Origin: Mesorhizobium sp. YM1C-6-2
Lineage (GTDB): Bacteria; Pseudomonadota; Alphaproteobacteria; Rhizobiales; Rhizobiaceae
Direction: 5' to 3'
NCBI RefSeq assembly: GCF_003666685.1
Contig: NZ_RCIZ01000005.1
Coordinates: 1 to 64,000 of the forward strand
Length of the DNA stretch: 64,000 nucleotides
Shown: positions 9,769 through 20,934 of the stretch, in pieces
Numbering within the stretch: position 1 is the stretch's first letter
Layout of the letters: every line of letters begins with the position of its first letter
The notes under the pieces: generated by a model
The model's database searches: none
What the model was told of the DNA's origin: nothing
Seen by the model: only the letters and a program-made list of their open reading frames with translations
Program-made: the position numbers and the translations under genes

Positions 9769-10836
9769 TCAGATCAAGGTGATGCCGAGTTGGGTCAGTA
9801 CCGATGATATAGGATTGCATCCGGTAACACCAACATTGCCGGCCCCGCCGACATTGGACCCGGCAAAGAGGAGGGCGACCGGCTGACCGCTGCCGTCGAC
9901 GATCAGCGATCCGCTGTCGCCGGGACGCGAGAACGGCGCCACCGGTGTGTTCGCCATCTCGACCAGGATCTGGTTGTCGAATCGCGCCACCCCGATGCCC
10001 ATGTTGACCTGGTAGTTGTTGACGTTGACGGCCCTGACCCTGCCCCGCGTATGGCGCGTCGTGCGTCCGGTCTTGAAGACGGTCATGCCGGGCATGGCTG
10101 TCGCGACCGACGACGGGTTAACGGTGATCGCAGGCATCGGCACGTTGGCGCTGTCGTAAAGCGTCGCGCGGTCCTCTTGCCGGCCGTGCTGTAATATCGT
10201 GGCGAAGGCCGCGTCGACGGCGTTGGGCACGCCACCGAACTGGATCGGCACGAAGCGGGACAGCACCGCAACCGCGTCCCTGCCCGGATTGCCGTTGTCG
10301 AGTGCGCCCGGCTGCATGATCGGGGTCTGCAGCGCCACCCTGTTCACGTCCGCCAGCACGTGATTGTTCGACAGGACGCCGACATGGCCGGTCTGTCCGT
10401 CTTTGGCGAAGCAGCCCATCGTACCCGCGTAGCCGACAGTCACCGGCGAGGCGCTGCATCCCAGCCGTATGGGATTGTTGCGCACCTGGGTCCAGGACGC
10501 GTCCTGGCGGCCGATGTAGAGCACCTCCGCCTCACCATGCGCCAGCGTCACGATCCTTTCGACGATCTGGCTGCCTTGGACCGCCTCGTCCTGGACCAGC
10601 ACCGCCAGGCGGGAATCCTCCTCGCCCATTCCTTCCGCGACGCCGAGCGCGATCTCGTCGGTCTGCTTCCTCGGCAACTCCACCGGGTCTCCCCCCGCTT
10701 CGAACGCGACGGTCGCGGCCGGGTCGACGAACAGGCCGGGAAGCGGCGTCATGCCGGCGGCGGCTGGCACCTCGACAAACTCGAAAACCTCGCGGAAGAC
10801 CCGCGCCTGGACTTCCAGAGCTGAATCGAACTTCAT
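9769..10836 (-). CDS. Trypsin-fold serine protease with an N-terminal pro-like domain, no signal peptide
   Basis: 355 residues. The catalytic triad is readable: His159 in SNNHVLAD, Asp208 in NAVDAAF and Ser308 in RPGDSGSL. The first 110 residues form a separate domain with a GVAEGMGEEDSRLAVLV strand pattern, similar to the small protein encoded 14 bp downstream. No export signal is visible, so it is probably cytoplasmic or leaves by a non-classical route. The ATG at 10836 has AGGGGA upstream and is preceded by an AT-rich promoter-like segment. Bacterial proteases of this architecture are annotated only as S1-like peptidases; the substrate is unknown. Confidence 0.85.
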   Translation of the reverse strand: MKFDSALEVQARVFREVFEFVEVPAAAGMTPLPGLFVDPAATVAFEAGGDPVELPRKQTDEIALGVAEGMGEEDSRLAVLVQDEAVQGSQIVERIVTLAHGEAEVLYIGRQDASWTQVRNNPIRLGCSASPVTVGYAGTMGCFAKDGQTGHVGVLSNNHVLADVNRVALQTPIMQPGALDNGNPGRDAVAVLSRFVPIQFGGVPNAVDAAFATILQHGRQEDRATLYDSANVPMPAITVNPSSVATAMPGMTVFKTGRTTRHTRGRVRAVNVNNYQVNMGIGVARFDNQILVEMANTPVAPFSRPGDSGSLIVDGSGQPVALLFAGSNVGGAGNVGVTGCNPISSVLTQLGITLI

Positions 10837-10856
10837 GGCACAATTCCCCTATTGAT

Positions 10857-10871
10857 TGCATTAGCAATGCA
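10857..10871. promoter_or_regulatory. Inverted repeat in the AT-rich promoter region of the protease gene
   Basis: TGCATT-AGC-AATGCA is a perfect 6-bp inverted repeat placed 21-35 bp upstream of the protease start, within about 40 bp that are far more AT-rich than their surroundings. It may be an operator overlapping the promoter; the binding protein is unknown. Confidence 0.35.
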
Positions 10872-10930
10872 TTAATAAATATCATAGGTTGCTTTCGACG
10901 AGAAGCAGCCTGGGCATCTCAGGGGAAGGT

Positions 10931-10962
10931 AAAAAAAGCCGACGAGTTGCCCCGCCGGCTTT
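10931..10962 (-). terminator. Rho-independent terminator downstream of ilvC
   Basis: On the minus strand AAAGCCG...CGGCTTT forms a stem with one mismatch extension, followed by seven T residues. It lies about 75 bp after the ilvC stop and matches the direction of ilvC transcription. Confidence 0.85.
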
Positions 10963-11037
10963 CTGGTCTCTTTTGGCGATCGCCGCGCGCCCGCAGGGCG
11001 AAGCCCGGCGACGCGCAGCAAGAAGGCGTGGATCGCC

Positions 11038-12731
<1,694 letters not shown>

Positions 12732-12736
12732 TGCCG

Positions 12737-12762
12737 CGAACCGTACCGTACGTTACGGTTCG
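12737..12762. promoter_or_regulatory. 26-bp palindromic operator upstream of the TetR-ilvC genes
   Basis: The half-site CGAACCGTA is mirrored exactly by TACGGTTCG around the core CGTACG; of 13 base pairs only one (C opposite T) mismatches. Position 6-31 bp upstream of the TetR start is the usual place for a TetR autoregulatory operator. Confidence 0.75.
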
Positions 12763-12807
12763 CCTACTACGACTTGCCGCGCTGCGCAAGCCTGCTGACA
12801 TGACGCC

Positions 12808-13866
12808 TTAAGCGACCGCCAAGCTCCGGTCGCGCCAGCGGCGCAGGGGTTTCTCGATCCAGATGCGGATCATGGCGGCAAGAGCGATCGAAATTGCGGC
12901 AGTGATCGTAAACGTCTCGGTCGGGCTCATCACCTCGCGCAGGACACGGACAACAGGATAGTGCACGAGATAGATCGAATAGGACAGCAGGCCGCAGGCT
13001 ACCAGCGGCCGCCATGCAAGCATCCGGAAAAACAGGCTGTCGCGGCAGTGTACGGCGGAGAGAACCACCGACGCCGACGCGAACTCTGCAGCGATCGTTC
13101 CATTGGTGAACTGGAACCATGACGGCAGGGTCATCGCGGCTGTCAGTATCGCCAGAAGAGCAAGACCAGCCCATCCGATCGCCTCGCTGCTGGGCTTCCA
13201 GGGGATGAGGCCGGCGATCGAACCGAGCATTAGACCGCTCAGGCGAGCGTCAAACCGAAAATAGGTCCAGTGCCAGTCGGCGAAAAACCAATAATCAAAG
13301 ATGCGCCAACCGGTCGCCGCGACATAGAGGCCGAAGAAAATCACGGCGAGCTTCGCCGCTTCGATACGACGGGTCAACAGGATCGCGAGCGGCCAGACCA
13401 GATAAAAATGCTCCTCGACCGACAGGGACCAGGTGTGGCGCAGAAGTTCGGGTTCACCCCAGAAAGGGTAGGAATAATCCGTCAGGTAGAACATCGCGAG
13501 CAGCACGTCGCGCTGCCAGTCCGTATCAGCAATCAGTGGAACGCAGCAGGCATAGAGCACAAGCATTGCGAGCAGCGGCGGCCACAGTCTCAGCGCCCGC
13601 CGCCAGTAGAAGCGCAGAACGTCGATCCTGCCGGTTGCCGCAACCTCGGCCCGCAAGAGGCGGGTGATCAGGAACCCGCTAAGCACGAAGAAAAGATCGA
13701 CGCCGAGAAATCCTCCGGACATGAAGGGAAAAGCGGAGTGAAAGCCCACAACGGCCAGAGCAGCAAGCCCGCGCAACCCGTCCAGCGCCGGATTATATTC
13801 CAGCGCAGGAGTGCTCAGCGATCCCGACGAACGGGAGACAGCTTCGATGGTCGAGGCGTAGGTCAT
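12808..13866 (-). CDS. Membrane acyltransferase, acyltransferase-3 family (ExoZ/OatA-like)
   Basis: 352 residues with about ten hydrophobic segments. Family signatures are NPALDGLRGLAALAVVGFHS (with the conserved His), GGFLGVDLFFVLSGFLIT and FYWRRALRLWPPL, followed by SLSVEEHFYLVWPL. These proteins transfer acetyl or other acyl groups to exported sugars such as exopolysaccharide, LPS O-antigen or Nod factors. No polysaccharide genes are adjacent, so the acceptor is unknown. It lies between the ABC-F gene and the TetR gene, all on the minus strand, with gaps of about 75 bp on each side. Confidence 0.92.
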   Translation of the reverse strand: MTYASTIEAVSRSSGSLSTPALEYNPALDGLRGLAALAVVGFHSAFPFMSGGFLGVDLFFVLSGFLITRLLRAEVAATGRIDVLRFYWRRALRLWPPLLAMLVLYACCVPLIADTDWQRDVLLAMFYLTDYSYPFWGEPELLRHTWSLSVEEHFYLVWPLAILLTRRIEAAKLAVIFFGLYVAATGWRIFDYWFFADWHWTYFRFDARLSGLMLGSIAGLIPWKPSSEAIGWAGLALLAILTAAMTLPSWFQFTNGTIAAEFASASVVLSAVHCRDSLFFRMLAWRPLVACGLLSYSIYLVHYPVVRVLREVMSPTETFTITAAISIALAAMIRIWIEKPLRRWRDRSLAVA

Positions 13867-13942
13867 ACGCTGTTCAACGTTGGCTCAGGGGTGAGGTTTA
13901 TCGAACAGCAGTAAATGAAAGATGGAGCACGCATCGTCGGCT

Positions 13943-15553
13943 TCACAGGCCATCGGCCGCCATCGACCCCGCACCGCCAAGCTTGATGCGTCGCCCAATT
14001 CCGACATTGGCGAGAAAAGCCTCGTCGTGGCTGACGATCAAGAGGGCGCCGTCATAGGCGCGGAGCCCCGCCTCCACGGCTTCGATGGAATCGATGTCGA
14101 GATGGTTGGTCGGCTCGTCGAGGATGATCAGAGGCGGGGGAGCAGCGCCGCCAAGCACGCAGGCAAGCCCCGCCCGCAGAAGCTGCCCTCCGCTCAGTGT
14201 ACCGGCCCGTTGCAGGGCGGCGTCGGCGCGGAACATGAAGCGCGCAAGCGCTGCTCGGCAGGCATTCTCGTCCGCATCGGGATTGAACCGCAGAAAATTG
14301 TCGCGGATCGAGCTTTCCGGGTCGAGAAGGCTCATCCGCTGGTCGAGCACGGCAAACGGCGTCATGACCGAAACCGTGCCGCTCGACGGCGCGAGCGTGC
14401 CGGCGATGAGGGAAAGCAGCGTCGTCTTGCCCGAACCGTTTGCGCCGGTGATCGCGATGCGTTCTGGGCCGACAACCTGCAGCGAGAAATCGCGAAGCAC
14501 CGGTCGGCCGGGCACATAGCCGGCATCGACTCCGTCCAGCCTGAGCACCGTCCTGCCCGCCGGCAGGCCGGTGGAGCAGAGCGCCACGTTGAGCGGCTGC
14601 AGCACTTCGATCCGCCGCCGCGCGTCGGCGGCCACCTCCTCGGCCCGCACGCCCTGGCGTTCGGCGAGCCGCGCACCCTGCCCGCGCGTACCCTCGGCGC
14701 GGTTCTTCAGGCCATTGGCAAGTATCTTGGGCATGTCGCCTCTGGCGGCCTTGCGCCGGCCGCCGCCGTCGCGCCGGTCCTGCCGCTCGGTGCGTTCCTG
14801 CGCCGCCTTCTGAAGCAGGGCGACCTGCTTCTCGGCATCGGCGAGATCCCGCTCGGCCGCCGCCAGTTCGAGCGACTTGCGCTCGCGGTACCGGCTCCAG
14901 TTGCCGCCGCAGCGGGTCACCCCCAAACTCGTCATCTCGACGATCGCGTCCATCGTCTCCAGAAGCTCGCGGTCGTGGCTGACGACGATCGCGCCGGCCC
15001 GCCAGGTCGACAGAAGGGAGATCACCGCGGCGCGGCCATCCCGATCGAGATTGTTGGTCGGCTCGTCGAGCAGCAGAAAATCCGGCTCGGCGAAGACGAG
15101 GGCGGCGAGCCCTGCCCGCGTCCGCTGCCCGCCCGAAAGCGAAGCAAGCTTCGTCCGCGGGGCGGCGTCGAGCCCGATGCGCGCCAGCGCCGCCTCGATA
15201 CGGGCCTCGAGCGTCCAGTCTGCCTCGGCGACCTCGTCGGCTTGCGCGTCGCCGCGCTCCGCCCGTTCGAGCAAAGCCAGCGCGTCCGATACGCCGAAGA
15301 GATCGGCGACCGTCTCGCGCTCGCCGACCTGCACCGTCTGGCGCAACAGGCCGAGCCGTCCCTCGACGGTGACGCTGCCCGCCTGCGGCCGCAACTCGCC
15401 GGTAATCAGCCTGAACAGCGTCGTCTTGCCGACGCCGTTGCGGCCGACAAGGCCGGCGCGCTCGCGCCCGAACTGCAGATTGAGGTTTTCGAAGATTTGC
15501 CGGCCGTCGGGCAAAGCCCACGCCAGACCGGCGAGCGTGATGGAAGCAGACAT
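13943..15553 (-). CDS. ABC-F family ATPase (ribosome-associated/antibiotic-protection type)
   Basis: 536 residues with two nucleotide-binding domains and no membrane segments. Domain 1 has Walker A GRNGVGKTT, signature LSGGQRTRAG and Walker B LLLDEPTNNLD; domain 2 has GANGSGKTT, LSGGQLLRAG and IILDEPTNHLD. The linker between them (about residues 230-290) is charged and helical, as in ABC-F proteins that reach into the ribosomal exit site. Members range from translation factors (EttA, Uup) to antibiotic-resistance proteins; the spacing here resembles the generic rhizobial group with unknown role. Confidence 0.94.
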   Translation of the reverse strand: MSASITLAGLAWALPDGRQIFENLNLQFGRERAGLVGRNGVGKTTLFRLITGELRPQAGSVTVEGRLGLLRQTVQVGERETVADLFGVSDALALLERAERGDAQADEVAEADWTLEARIEAALARIGLDAAPRTKLASLSGGQRTRAGLAALVFAEPDFLLLDEPTNNLDRDGRAAVISLLSTWRAGAIVVSHDRELLETMDAIVEMTSLGVTRCGGNWSRYRERKSLELAAAERDLADAEKQVALLQKAAQERTERQDRRDGGGRRKAARGDMPKILANGLKNRAEGTRGQGARLAERQGVRAEEVAADARRRIEVLQPLNVALCSTGLPAGRTVLRLDGVDAGYVPGRPVLRDFSLQVVGPERIAITGANGSGKTTLLSLIAGTLAPSSGTVSVMTPFAVLDQRMSLLDPESSIRDNFLRFNPDADENACRAALARFMFRADAALQRAGTLSGGQLLRAGLACVLGGAAPPPLIILDEPTNHLDIDSIEAVEAGLRAYDGALLIVSHDEAFLANVGIGRRIKLGGAGSMAADGL

Positions 15554-15715
15554 GATTTCTCCGATGGCAAAGCGACTGGCATTGCTGTCGGCTGAAAATC
15601 ACATCGATCTGCTTCTCCTGATAATTGGCTGGACGTCAGATAGCCCGTTCGGTCCTGTTTCGCAACCCGAGGGCCGGCGGCAGAGCCGATCGCCCCTGCT
15701 GGCACTGGCCGGAGG

Positions 15716-17821
15716 CTAGAAGGCGACGGAACGCGCCAGCGCCGGCGGCTGGAAAATCTCGGTATAGGCGCTGCGGGACGGACGTCGTTCGTTGCCGGTC
15801 CGTGCGCGGCCGTCGACCAGACCGGCGATCTCGGAAGCGGGCTGCGGCCGGCCGAACAGGTAGCCCTGCACCTCCGAGCACCCCTGCTCGCGCAGGAAGT
15901 CGAGATGCTCCTGCCGCTCCACGCCTTCCGCCAGCACCGTGATGTCCAGGCTGTTGGCGAGCAGGATCGTCGCCTTGACGATCGCCGTCGAGGCCCTGTC
16001 CGTTCCGACGCCTTCGACGAAGGAACGGTCGATCTTGATCTTGTCGAAGGGGAATTTCTGCAGCGTCGACAGCGACGCATAGCCCGTGCCGTAGTCGTCC
16101 ATGGCGATGGCGACGCCGAGCAGCTTCAGCTGCCGCAGGATCTGCAGCGTGCCGTGCAGATCGTCGATGATGCTCGCTTCGGTGATCTCGAGTTCCAGCC
16201 TCGCGGGCGGCAGGCCGGTTTCGATCAGCGCCTCGTGAACGATGCGCGACAGGTCGGACTGGCTGAGCTGGGCGGCGGCGATGTTGACCGACAGCTTGAG
16301 CGGCTTTGCCCAGCGTGCGGCTTCGGCGCAGGCGCTGCGCAGCACCCATTCGCCGATCGGCAGGATCAGCCCGGTTTCCTCGGCGATCGGAATGAACTCG
16401 CCAGGCAGCACCAGCCCGCGATGCGGATGGTTCCAGCGCAGCAGCGCTTCGAAGCCAATCACTTCGCCGGTCGCCACCGCGATCTGCGGCTGGTAATAGA
16501 GCGTGAGTTCGTCGCGCTCGATGGCGCCGTTCAGTTCCATCGTGAGAGCGCTCCTGGCGCGCCTGCCCTCATCCATCGAGTGGTCGTAGAAGCAGATCTT
16601 GTTGCCGGCCTGCCGCTTGGCCCGGTACATGGCGAGATCGGCAACGCCGATCAGCTCGTCGGCGTCGCGGGCGTCCGAGGGGTAGAGGCTGACGCCGAGA
16701 CTGGCCCCGACCGAGAAGCTGCGCTCCTGTCGCACCACCGGCAGCGAAATGCAGCCGACCAGCCGGCGGGCGAATTCGAGCGCATCGCTGGCGCCGTCGA
16801 CCCCCTGCTTCACGGCCACGAACTCGTCGCCGCCGGCGCGGGCGACGAATTCGCCGACGCGCATGGTTTCGCCGAGCCTGGCGGCAAGCGCCTGCAGCAG
16901 CGCGTCGCCGGCGCGATGGCCGTGGACGTCGTTCACATCCTTGAAGCGGTCGAGGTCCATCACGATGACGGCGACCTTGCCCTCCTCCGCGGCGCAGGCC
17001 TTCAGCACATCAGGAAGGTGCGAGGCGAGATGGGCGCGGTTGGGCATGCCGGTGAGCGCGTCGTGCAGGGCCGCGTGCCGGAAACCGTCGAGCACCTCGC
17101 GGCGCGAGCGCGCATCGATGACGTAAAGTCCGAGCCCGGCAACGACCGAAAGGATCGCCATCACGCTGATGGCCACGAGCTCGCTGGAAAACGCCTGCGG
17201 CAGCAGCCCGAACGACGGCCCCGGGACGAAGGTCGCCGCACCCATGGCGGTGAAGTGCATGGAGCAGATGGCGAGGACGAGCAGGCCCGCGCCAAGCGTC
17301 TGGCCGCGCACGGTGGAGACACGTGCGCAGCGGTTGACCGCGAGCGTCGCCAGCAGCACGCCCAGGACGACGGAGGCGACGACGAGATCTGCCGCCCACT
17401 CGACATGACCCGCCACCTGGAGCCCGGCCATGCCGGTAAAATGCATGGCGGCAATGCCGAGGCCAATCACCGCTCCTCCGGCTTCGATCATGAAGGTGGG
17501 GCCGCCGGCGGCGGCAAGGTGCAGTCCCGCCGCGGTGAAGACCATGGCGATGGCGAGCGAGGCCAGCGTCAGCGTCGGCTCATATGTGTAGCCGGTCGGC
17601 GGGTCGAAGCCGAGCATCGCGACGAAATGGGTGGTCCAGATGGCGGTGCCGCCGGCCATGCCCGAAAGCAGCACCCATACGAGCCGGTTGGAACCCTGGA
17701 GCTGTCTTGCCCTGTCGAACAGCCCCATGGTCATCATGGAGCCGGCGACGCATACGATGGCCGCAACGAGCACATACCAATAGTTGTGTTCGTAGGCTAG
17801 GCAAGTAAGTACGCGAAGCAT
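15716..17821 (-). CDS. MHYT-GGDEF-EAL protein, bifunctional c-di-GMP synthase/phosphodiesterase
   Basis: 701 residues. The N-terminal 240 residues hold an MHYT sensor with seven helices and repeated motifs (THFVAM, MHFTGM, MHFTAM), thought in this family to bind copper and sense oxygen, CO or NO. A GGDEF domain follows with an intact A-site (ARAGGDEFVAVK) and then an EAL domain with an intact signature (GFEALLRW) and the catalytic loop DDYGTGYASLSTL. Both enzyme halves keep their key residues, so the protein may act in either direction or be regulated by the sensor. The ATG at 17821 has GGGGGCCGGA just upstream. No flanking gene suggests a specific output. Confidence 0.95.
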   Translation of the reverse strand: MLRVLTCLAYEHNYWYVLVAAIVCVAGSMMTMGLFDRARQLQGSNRLVWVLLSGMAGGTAIWTTHFVAMLGFDPPTGYTYEPTLTLASLAIAMVFTAAGLHLAAAGGPTFMIEAGGAVIGLGIAAMHFTGMAGLQVAGHVEWAADLVVASVVLGVLLATLAVNRCARVSTVRGQTLGAGLLVLAICSMHFTAMGAATFVPGPSFGLLPQAFSSELVAISVMAILSVVAGLGLYVIDARSRREVLDGFRHAALHDALTGMPNRAHLASHLPDVLKACAAEEGKVAVIVMDLDRFKDVNDVHGHRAGDALLQALAARLGETMRVGEFVARAGGDEFVAVKQGVDGASDALEFARRLVGCISLPVVRQERSFSVGASLGVSLYPSDARDADELIGVADLAMYRAKRQAGNKICFYDHSMDEGRRARSALTMELNGAIERDELTLYYQPQIAVATGEVIGFEALLRWNHPHRGLVLPGEFIPIAEETGLILPIGEWVLRSACAEAARWAKPLKLSVNIAAAQLSQSDLSRIVHEALIETGLPPARLELEITEASIIDDLHGTLQILRQLKLLGVAIAMDDYGTGYASLSTLQKFPFDKIKIDRSFVEGVGTDRASTAIVKATILLANSLDITVLAEGVERQEHLDFLREQGCSEVQGYLFGRPQPASEIAGLVDGRARTGNERRPSRSAYTEIFQPPALARSVAF

Positions 17822-18066
17822 TCCGGCCCCCGGCAGTCCCCCGCGGGCAATATCACCTTGAATCCAAAAGAATTTCCTAAGGGATCAGGTAAAACTGCGA
17901 GATGCCGATGCTGTCCGTGGCGGTGGGTATTTTCGCACCGCGCCGGATCGATGGGCCGATGCCATCCTTTCGAAGTATTTTCCGCTTGGCCGGCGCCGCT
18001 GGCGCGAGCGCCTATGGCACGGCACCTCGAGCGAACGCGCCAGACTGCGCAATTCGCCCGCTCGTG

Positions 18067-19980
18067 TCAGATGGCGACCTGCGTGCCGATCTCGACCACG
18101 CGGCCGGTGGGAATCTGGAAATATTCGGTAGCGTCGGAGGCGGTGCGCGCCAGCCCGATATAGAGCCTGTCCTGCCAGAGCGGCATGCCCGAATTCGCGG
18201 CCGGCTTAAGCGACCGGCGGGAGAGGAAGAACGACGTCGTCATGATGTCGAACTTCCAGCCCTGCTTGCGGCAGATCGCCATCGCCTTCGGAATGTTCGG
18301 CTGCTCCATATAGCCGAAATTGAGCGTCACCCGCATGAACAGCTCGTTGATCGGCTCAAGCGTGGCGCGGTCCTTTTCCAGCACCGTCGGCTGCTGCGCG
18401 GTGACGACCGAAAGGATCACGTTCTGCTCGTGCAGGACCTTGTAGTGCTTGAGGCTGTGCATCAGCGCAGTCGGCGCGCTCAGCGGGTCGCTGGTGAGGA
18501 AGACAGCCGTGCCCGGCACCAGGATCGGCGGCTTCTTGGCGAGGTTCGCGGCCAGGAAGTCGAGCGGAATCTCGTTCTTGCGCGTCTTCTCGAAGAGATG
18601 CCTCGAGCCGCGGACCCAGGTCCACATGATGAGGCACATCAGAAGCGCGACGCCGATCGAGGCCCAGCCGCCGTCGGCGATCTTGGCGGCGTTGGCCAGG
18701 AAGAAGCCGGTGTCGACGACGAAAAAGACCGCGATCAGGCTGGCCGTGGCGGTAAGCCGCCATTTCCAGCGGTGACGCATGACGATGAACAGCAGGATCG
18801 TCGTCACCAGCATCTCGCCGGTCACGGAGATACCGTAGGCGGCGGCCAGCTTGCTCGAAGCGCCGAAGCCGACGACGAGCACCATGACGCCGAGCGCCAG
18901 CATGAAGTTGACGCGCGGCAGGTAGATCTGGCCCGACTGCATCTCGGACGTGTGCTGGATCTCGAAGCGTGGCAGCAGGCCGAGCTGCACCGCCTGGCGC
19001 GTCAGCGAATAGGCGCCGGAGATGACGGCCTGGCTGGCGATGACGGTCGCCGCCGTGGCCAGACCGACCATCGGCAGCAGCGCCCATTGCGGCAGCATCT
19101 CGAAGAAGGGGTTTTGCGGCGTGCCGCCATGCGCCAGCACGAACGCCCCCTGCCCGAAATAGTTGAGCAGCAGGCAGGGGAACACGATCGCCGCCCAGGT
19201 GAGCACGATCGGCCGGCGCCCGAAATGGCCAAGGTCGACGTAGAGCGCCTCGGCGCCGGTGACCGCAAGGAACACCGCGCCGATGGTGACGAAGGCCACC
19301 TGCGGCTGCGCGGCCAGGTAGGAGAACGCGTAGTAGGGATTGATCGAATAGAACACCGTGGGGTCGTCGGCGATATGCGTGAGGCCGGCAACGCCGAGCA
19401 CGACGAACCAGGCCAGCATGATCGGCCCGAAGACAATGGCGACGCTGCCCGTACCGAAGCGCTGGACAGCGAAGAGCACAGCCAGGATGACGAGCGTGAT
19501 CGGCACGACATAGGGATCGAAGGCCGGGGTCACGACCTTCAGGCCTTCCACCGCCGACAGCACCGAGATCGCCGGCGTGATGATGGCGTCGCCGAAGAAC
19601 AGCGCCGCTCCGCACACGCCGATGGTGAGGATCGCTGCGCTGGCGCGCGGATAGGCGCTGCGGGCGAGCGCCATCAGCGACAGCGTGCCGCCCTCGCCTT
19701 CATTGTCGGCGCGCAGCACGAAGATCACATATTTGATGGTGACGATGATCGTCAGCGCCCAGACGATGAGCGATAGGACGCCCAGGATCTCCATGCGCAG
19801 GGCCGTGCCGCCGCCCGACGCGGCATGCAGCGCCTCGCGGAACGCGTAGATCGGGCTCGTGCCGATGTCGCCATAGACGACGCCGAGCGCGCCAATCATC
19901 AGGACGCCGGTTCTGCTCGAAACGGGGTGTCCCGGCTGGCCGGCAGCTTCGGTTCCGCCGCCGGCTGGTTGGTGCGTCAT
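18067..19980 (-). CDS. kup: Kup system potassium uptake protein
   Basis: 637 residues. After a short hydrophilic tail come about twelve transmembrane segments and a long hydrophilic C-terminal domain, the standard Kup/HAK layout. The family signature [19 protein letters not shown] is at the start, with [18 protein letters not shown] next. It is a K+/H+ symporter used at low external potassium or acid pH. The ATG at 19980 was chosen over an adjacent in-frame TTG. It is monocistronic as far as can be seen, with about 245 bp to the next gene downstream. Confidence 0.96.
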   Translation of the reverse strand: MTHQPAGGGTEAAGQPGHPVSSRTGVLMIGALGVVYGDIGTSPIYAFREALHAASGGGTALRMEILGVLSLIVWALTIIVTIKYVIFVLRADNEGEGGTLSLMALARSAYPRASAAILTIGVCGAALFFGDAIITPAISVLSAVEGLKVVTPAFDPYVVPITLVILAVLFAVQRFGTGSVAIVFGPIMLAWFVVLGVAGLTHIADDPTVFYSINPYYAFSYLAAQPQVAFVTIGAVFLAVTGAEALYVDLGHFGRRPIVLTWAAIVFPCLLLNYFGQGAFVLAHGGTPQNPFFEMLPQWALLPMVGLATAATVIASQAVISGAYSLTRQAVQLGLLPRFEIQHTSEMQSGQIYLPRVNFMLALGVMVLVVGFGASSKLAAAYGISVTGEMLVTTILLFIVMRHRWKWRLTATASLIAVFFVVDTGFFLANAAKIADGGWASIGVALLMCLIMWTWVRGSRHLFEKTRKNEIPLDFLAANLAKKPPILVPGTAVFLTSDPLSAPTALMHSLKHYKVLHEQNVILSVVTAQQPTVLEKDRATLEPINELFMRVTLNFGYMEQPNIPKAMAICRKQGWKFDIMTTSFFLSRRSLKPAANSGMPLWQDRLYIGLARTASDATEYFQIPTGRVVEIGTQVAI

Positions 19981-20089
19981 CAAACGCTACTCCGACAAAA
20001 CGGGCGCGGCTCTACACCCCTCCTCCGCCTTTTGCAATTGCTGCACTGCAAAAAAGCGGTGCAAGCAGGAGCGACCCGCATGGTGGAGC

Positions 20090-20830
20090 CTACCACCCGC
20101 ACGCTTTGAGGAAACGGCCGATCGTACCGGCCATGCCATATTCCAGCGCGTCGGCGGTCAACCCGTGGCCGATGGACACTTCCGCGAGGTGCGGGATCCT
20201 CTCGGCCAGCGCCGGCAGGTTTGCGACGGTGAGGTCGTGGCCGGCATTGACGGCGAGCCCCGCCGCCTGCGCGGCGTCGGCGGTCTTCTGGAGCCTGTCC
20301 AGCTCACGCTTTGCCGCGTCTGGATCGTCGTGGAACGCACCGTATGGCCCGGTGTAGAGTTCGATGCGATCGGCTCCCGTGTCGCGCGCGGCGGTAATGT
20401 CCTCGGCGTCGGGGTCGGAGAAAAGCGAGACGCGGAAACCGCCCTTCTTCAATCTTCTGACGATTGGCGTCAGGAAAGATGCCTGGGCCGTGAAATCCCA
20501 GCCATGGTCCGATGTCGGCTGCGCCGGATCGTCGGGCACCAGCGTCACCTGATTCGGCTGGTTCGCCTCCACGAGGCTCAGGAAATCCTCGGTCGGATAG
20601 CCTTCGATGTTGAACTCGGCGGCCGGGAACTCGTCGTCGATCAGCGCCCTGAGTTCCGGCAGGTCGGAATGGCGGGTGTGTCGCTGGTCGGGCCTGGGGT
20701 GGACCGTCAGCCCATGCGCGCCGGCGGCGAGCGCGATGCGCCCGAGCCCGGTGACGCTCGGCCACGGCAGGTCGCGCCGGTTGCGCAGCATCGCTATGGC
20801 GTTGAGATTGACGGAAAGCTTGGCGGGCAT
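20090..20830 (-). CDS. pdxJ: Pyridoxine 5'-phosphate synthase
   Basis: 246 residues, the standard length. PdxJ condenses 3-amino-2-oxopropyl phosphate with deoxyxylulose 5-phosphate, the last step in DXP-dependent vitamin B6 synthesis. Diagnostic segments are [30 protein letters not shown] (catalytic His and phosphate-binding Arg), [18 protein letters not shown] and the C-terminal [16 protein letters not shown]. This is a TIM barrel with no signal peptide. It is encoded about 100 bp downstream of the helicase gene on the same strand. Confidence 0.97.
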   Translation of the reverse strand: MPAKLSVNLNAIAMLRNRRDLPWPSVTGLGRIALAAGAHGLTVHPRPDQRHTRHSDLPELRALIDDEFPAAEFNIEGYPTEDFLSLVEANQPNQVTLVPDDPAQPTSDHGWDFTAQASFLTPIVRRLKKGGFRVSLFSDPDAEDITAARDTGADRIELYTGPYGAFHDDPDAAKRELDRLQKTADAAQAAGLAVNAGHDLTVANLPALAERIPHLAEVSIGHGLTADALEYGMAGTIGRFLKACGW

Positions 20831-20934
20831 GGTACGGACCTCGGCCTTTCGGGACCGCCTCTATACAGGCTTCGGCCACGCCATGCAGCGGATTTCCGCT
20901 GACCCAGCGGGATCCGCCGCATTACCTGACGATA

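Noticed and set aside
13922-15595. 557-codon plus-strand frame
   Set aside because: Opposite the ABC-F gene, which has all family motifs.
15905-17800. 631-codon plus-strand frame
   Set aside because: Opposite the MHYT-GGDEF-EAL gene; no motif or ribosome site.
17902-19776. 624-codon plus-strand frame
   Set aside because: Opposite kup; composition rich in Arg/His/Asp typical of antisense frames.
20041-20105. Possible small RNA or terminator after pdxJ
   Set aside because: No convincing stem with T-tract was found on either strand.
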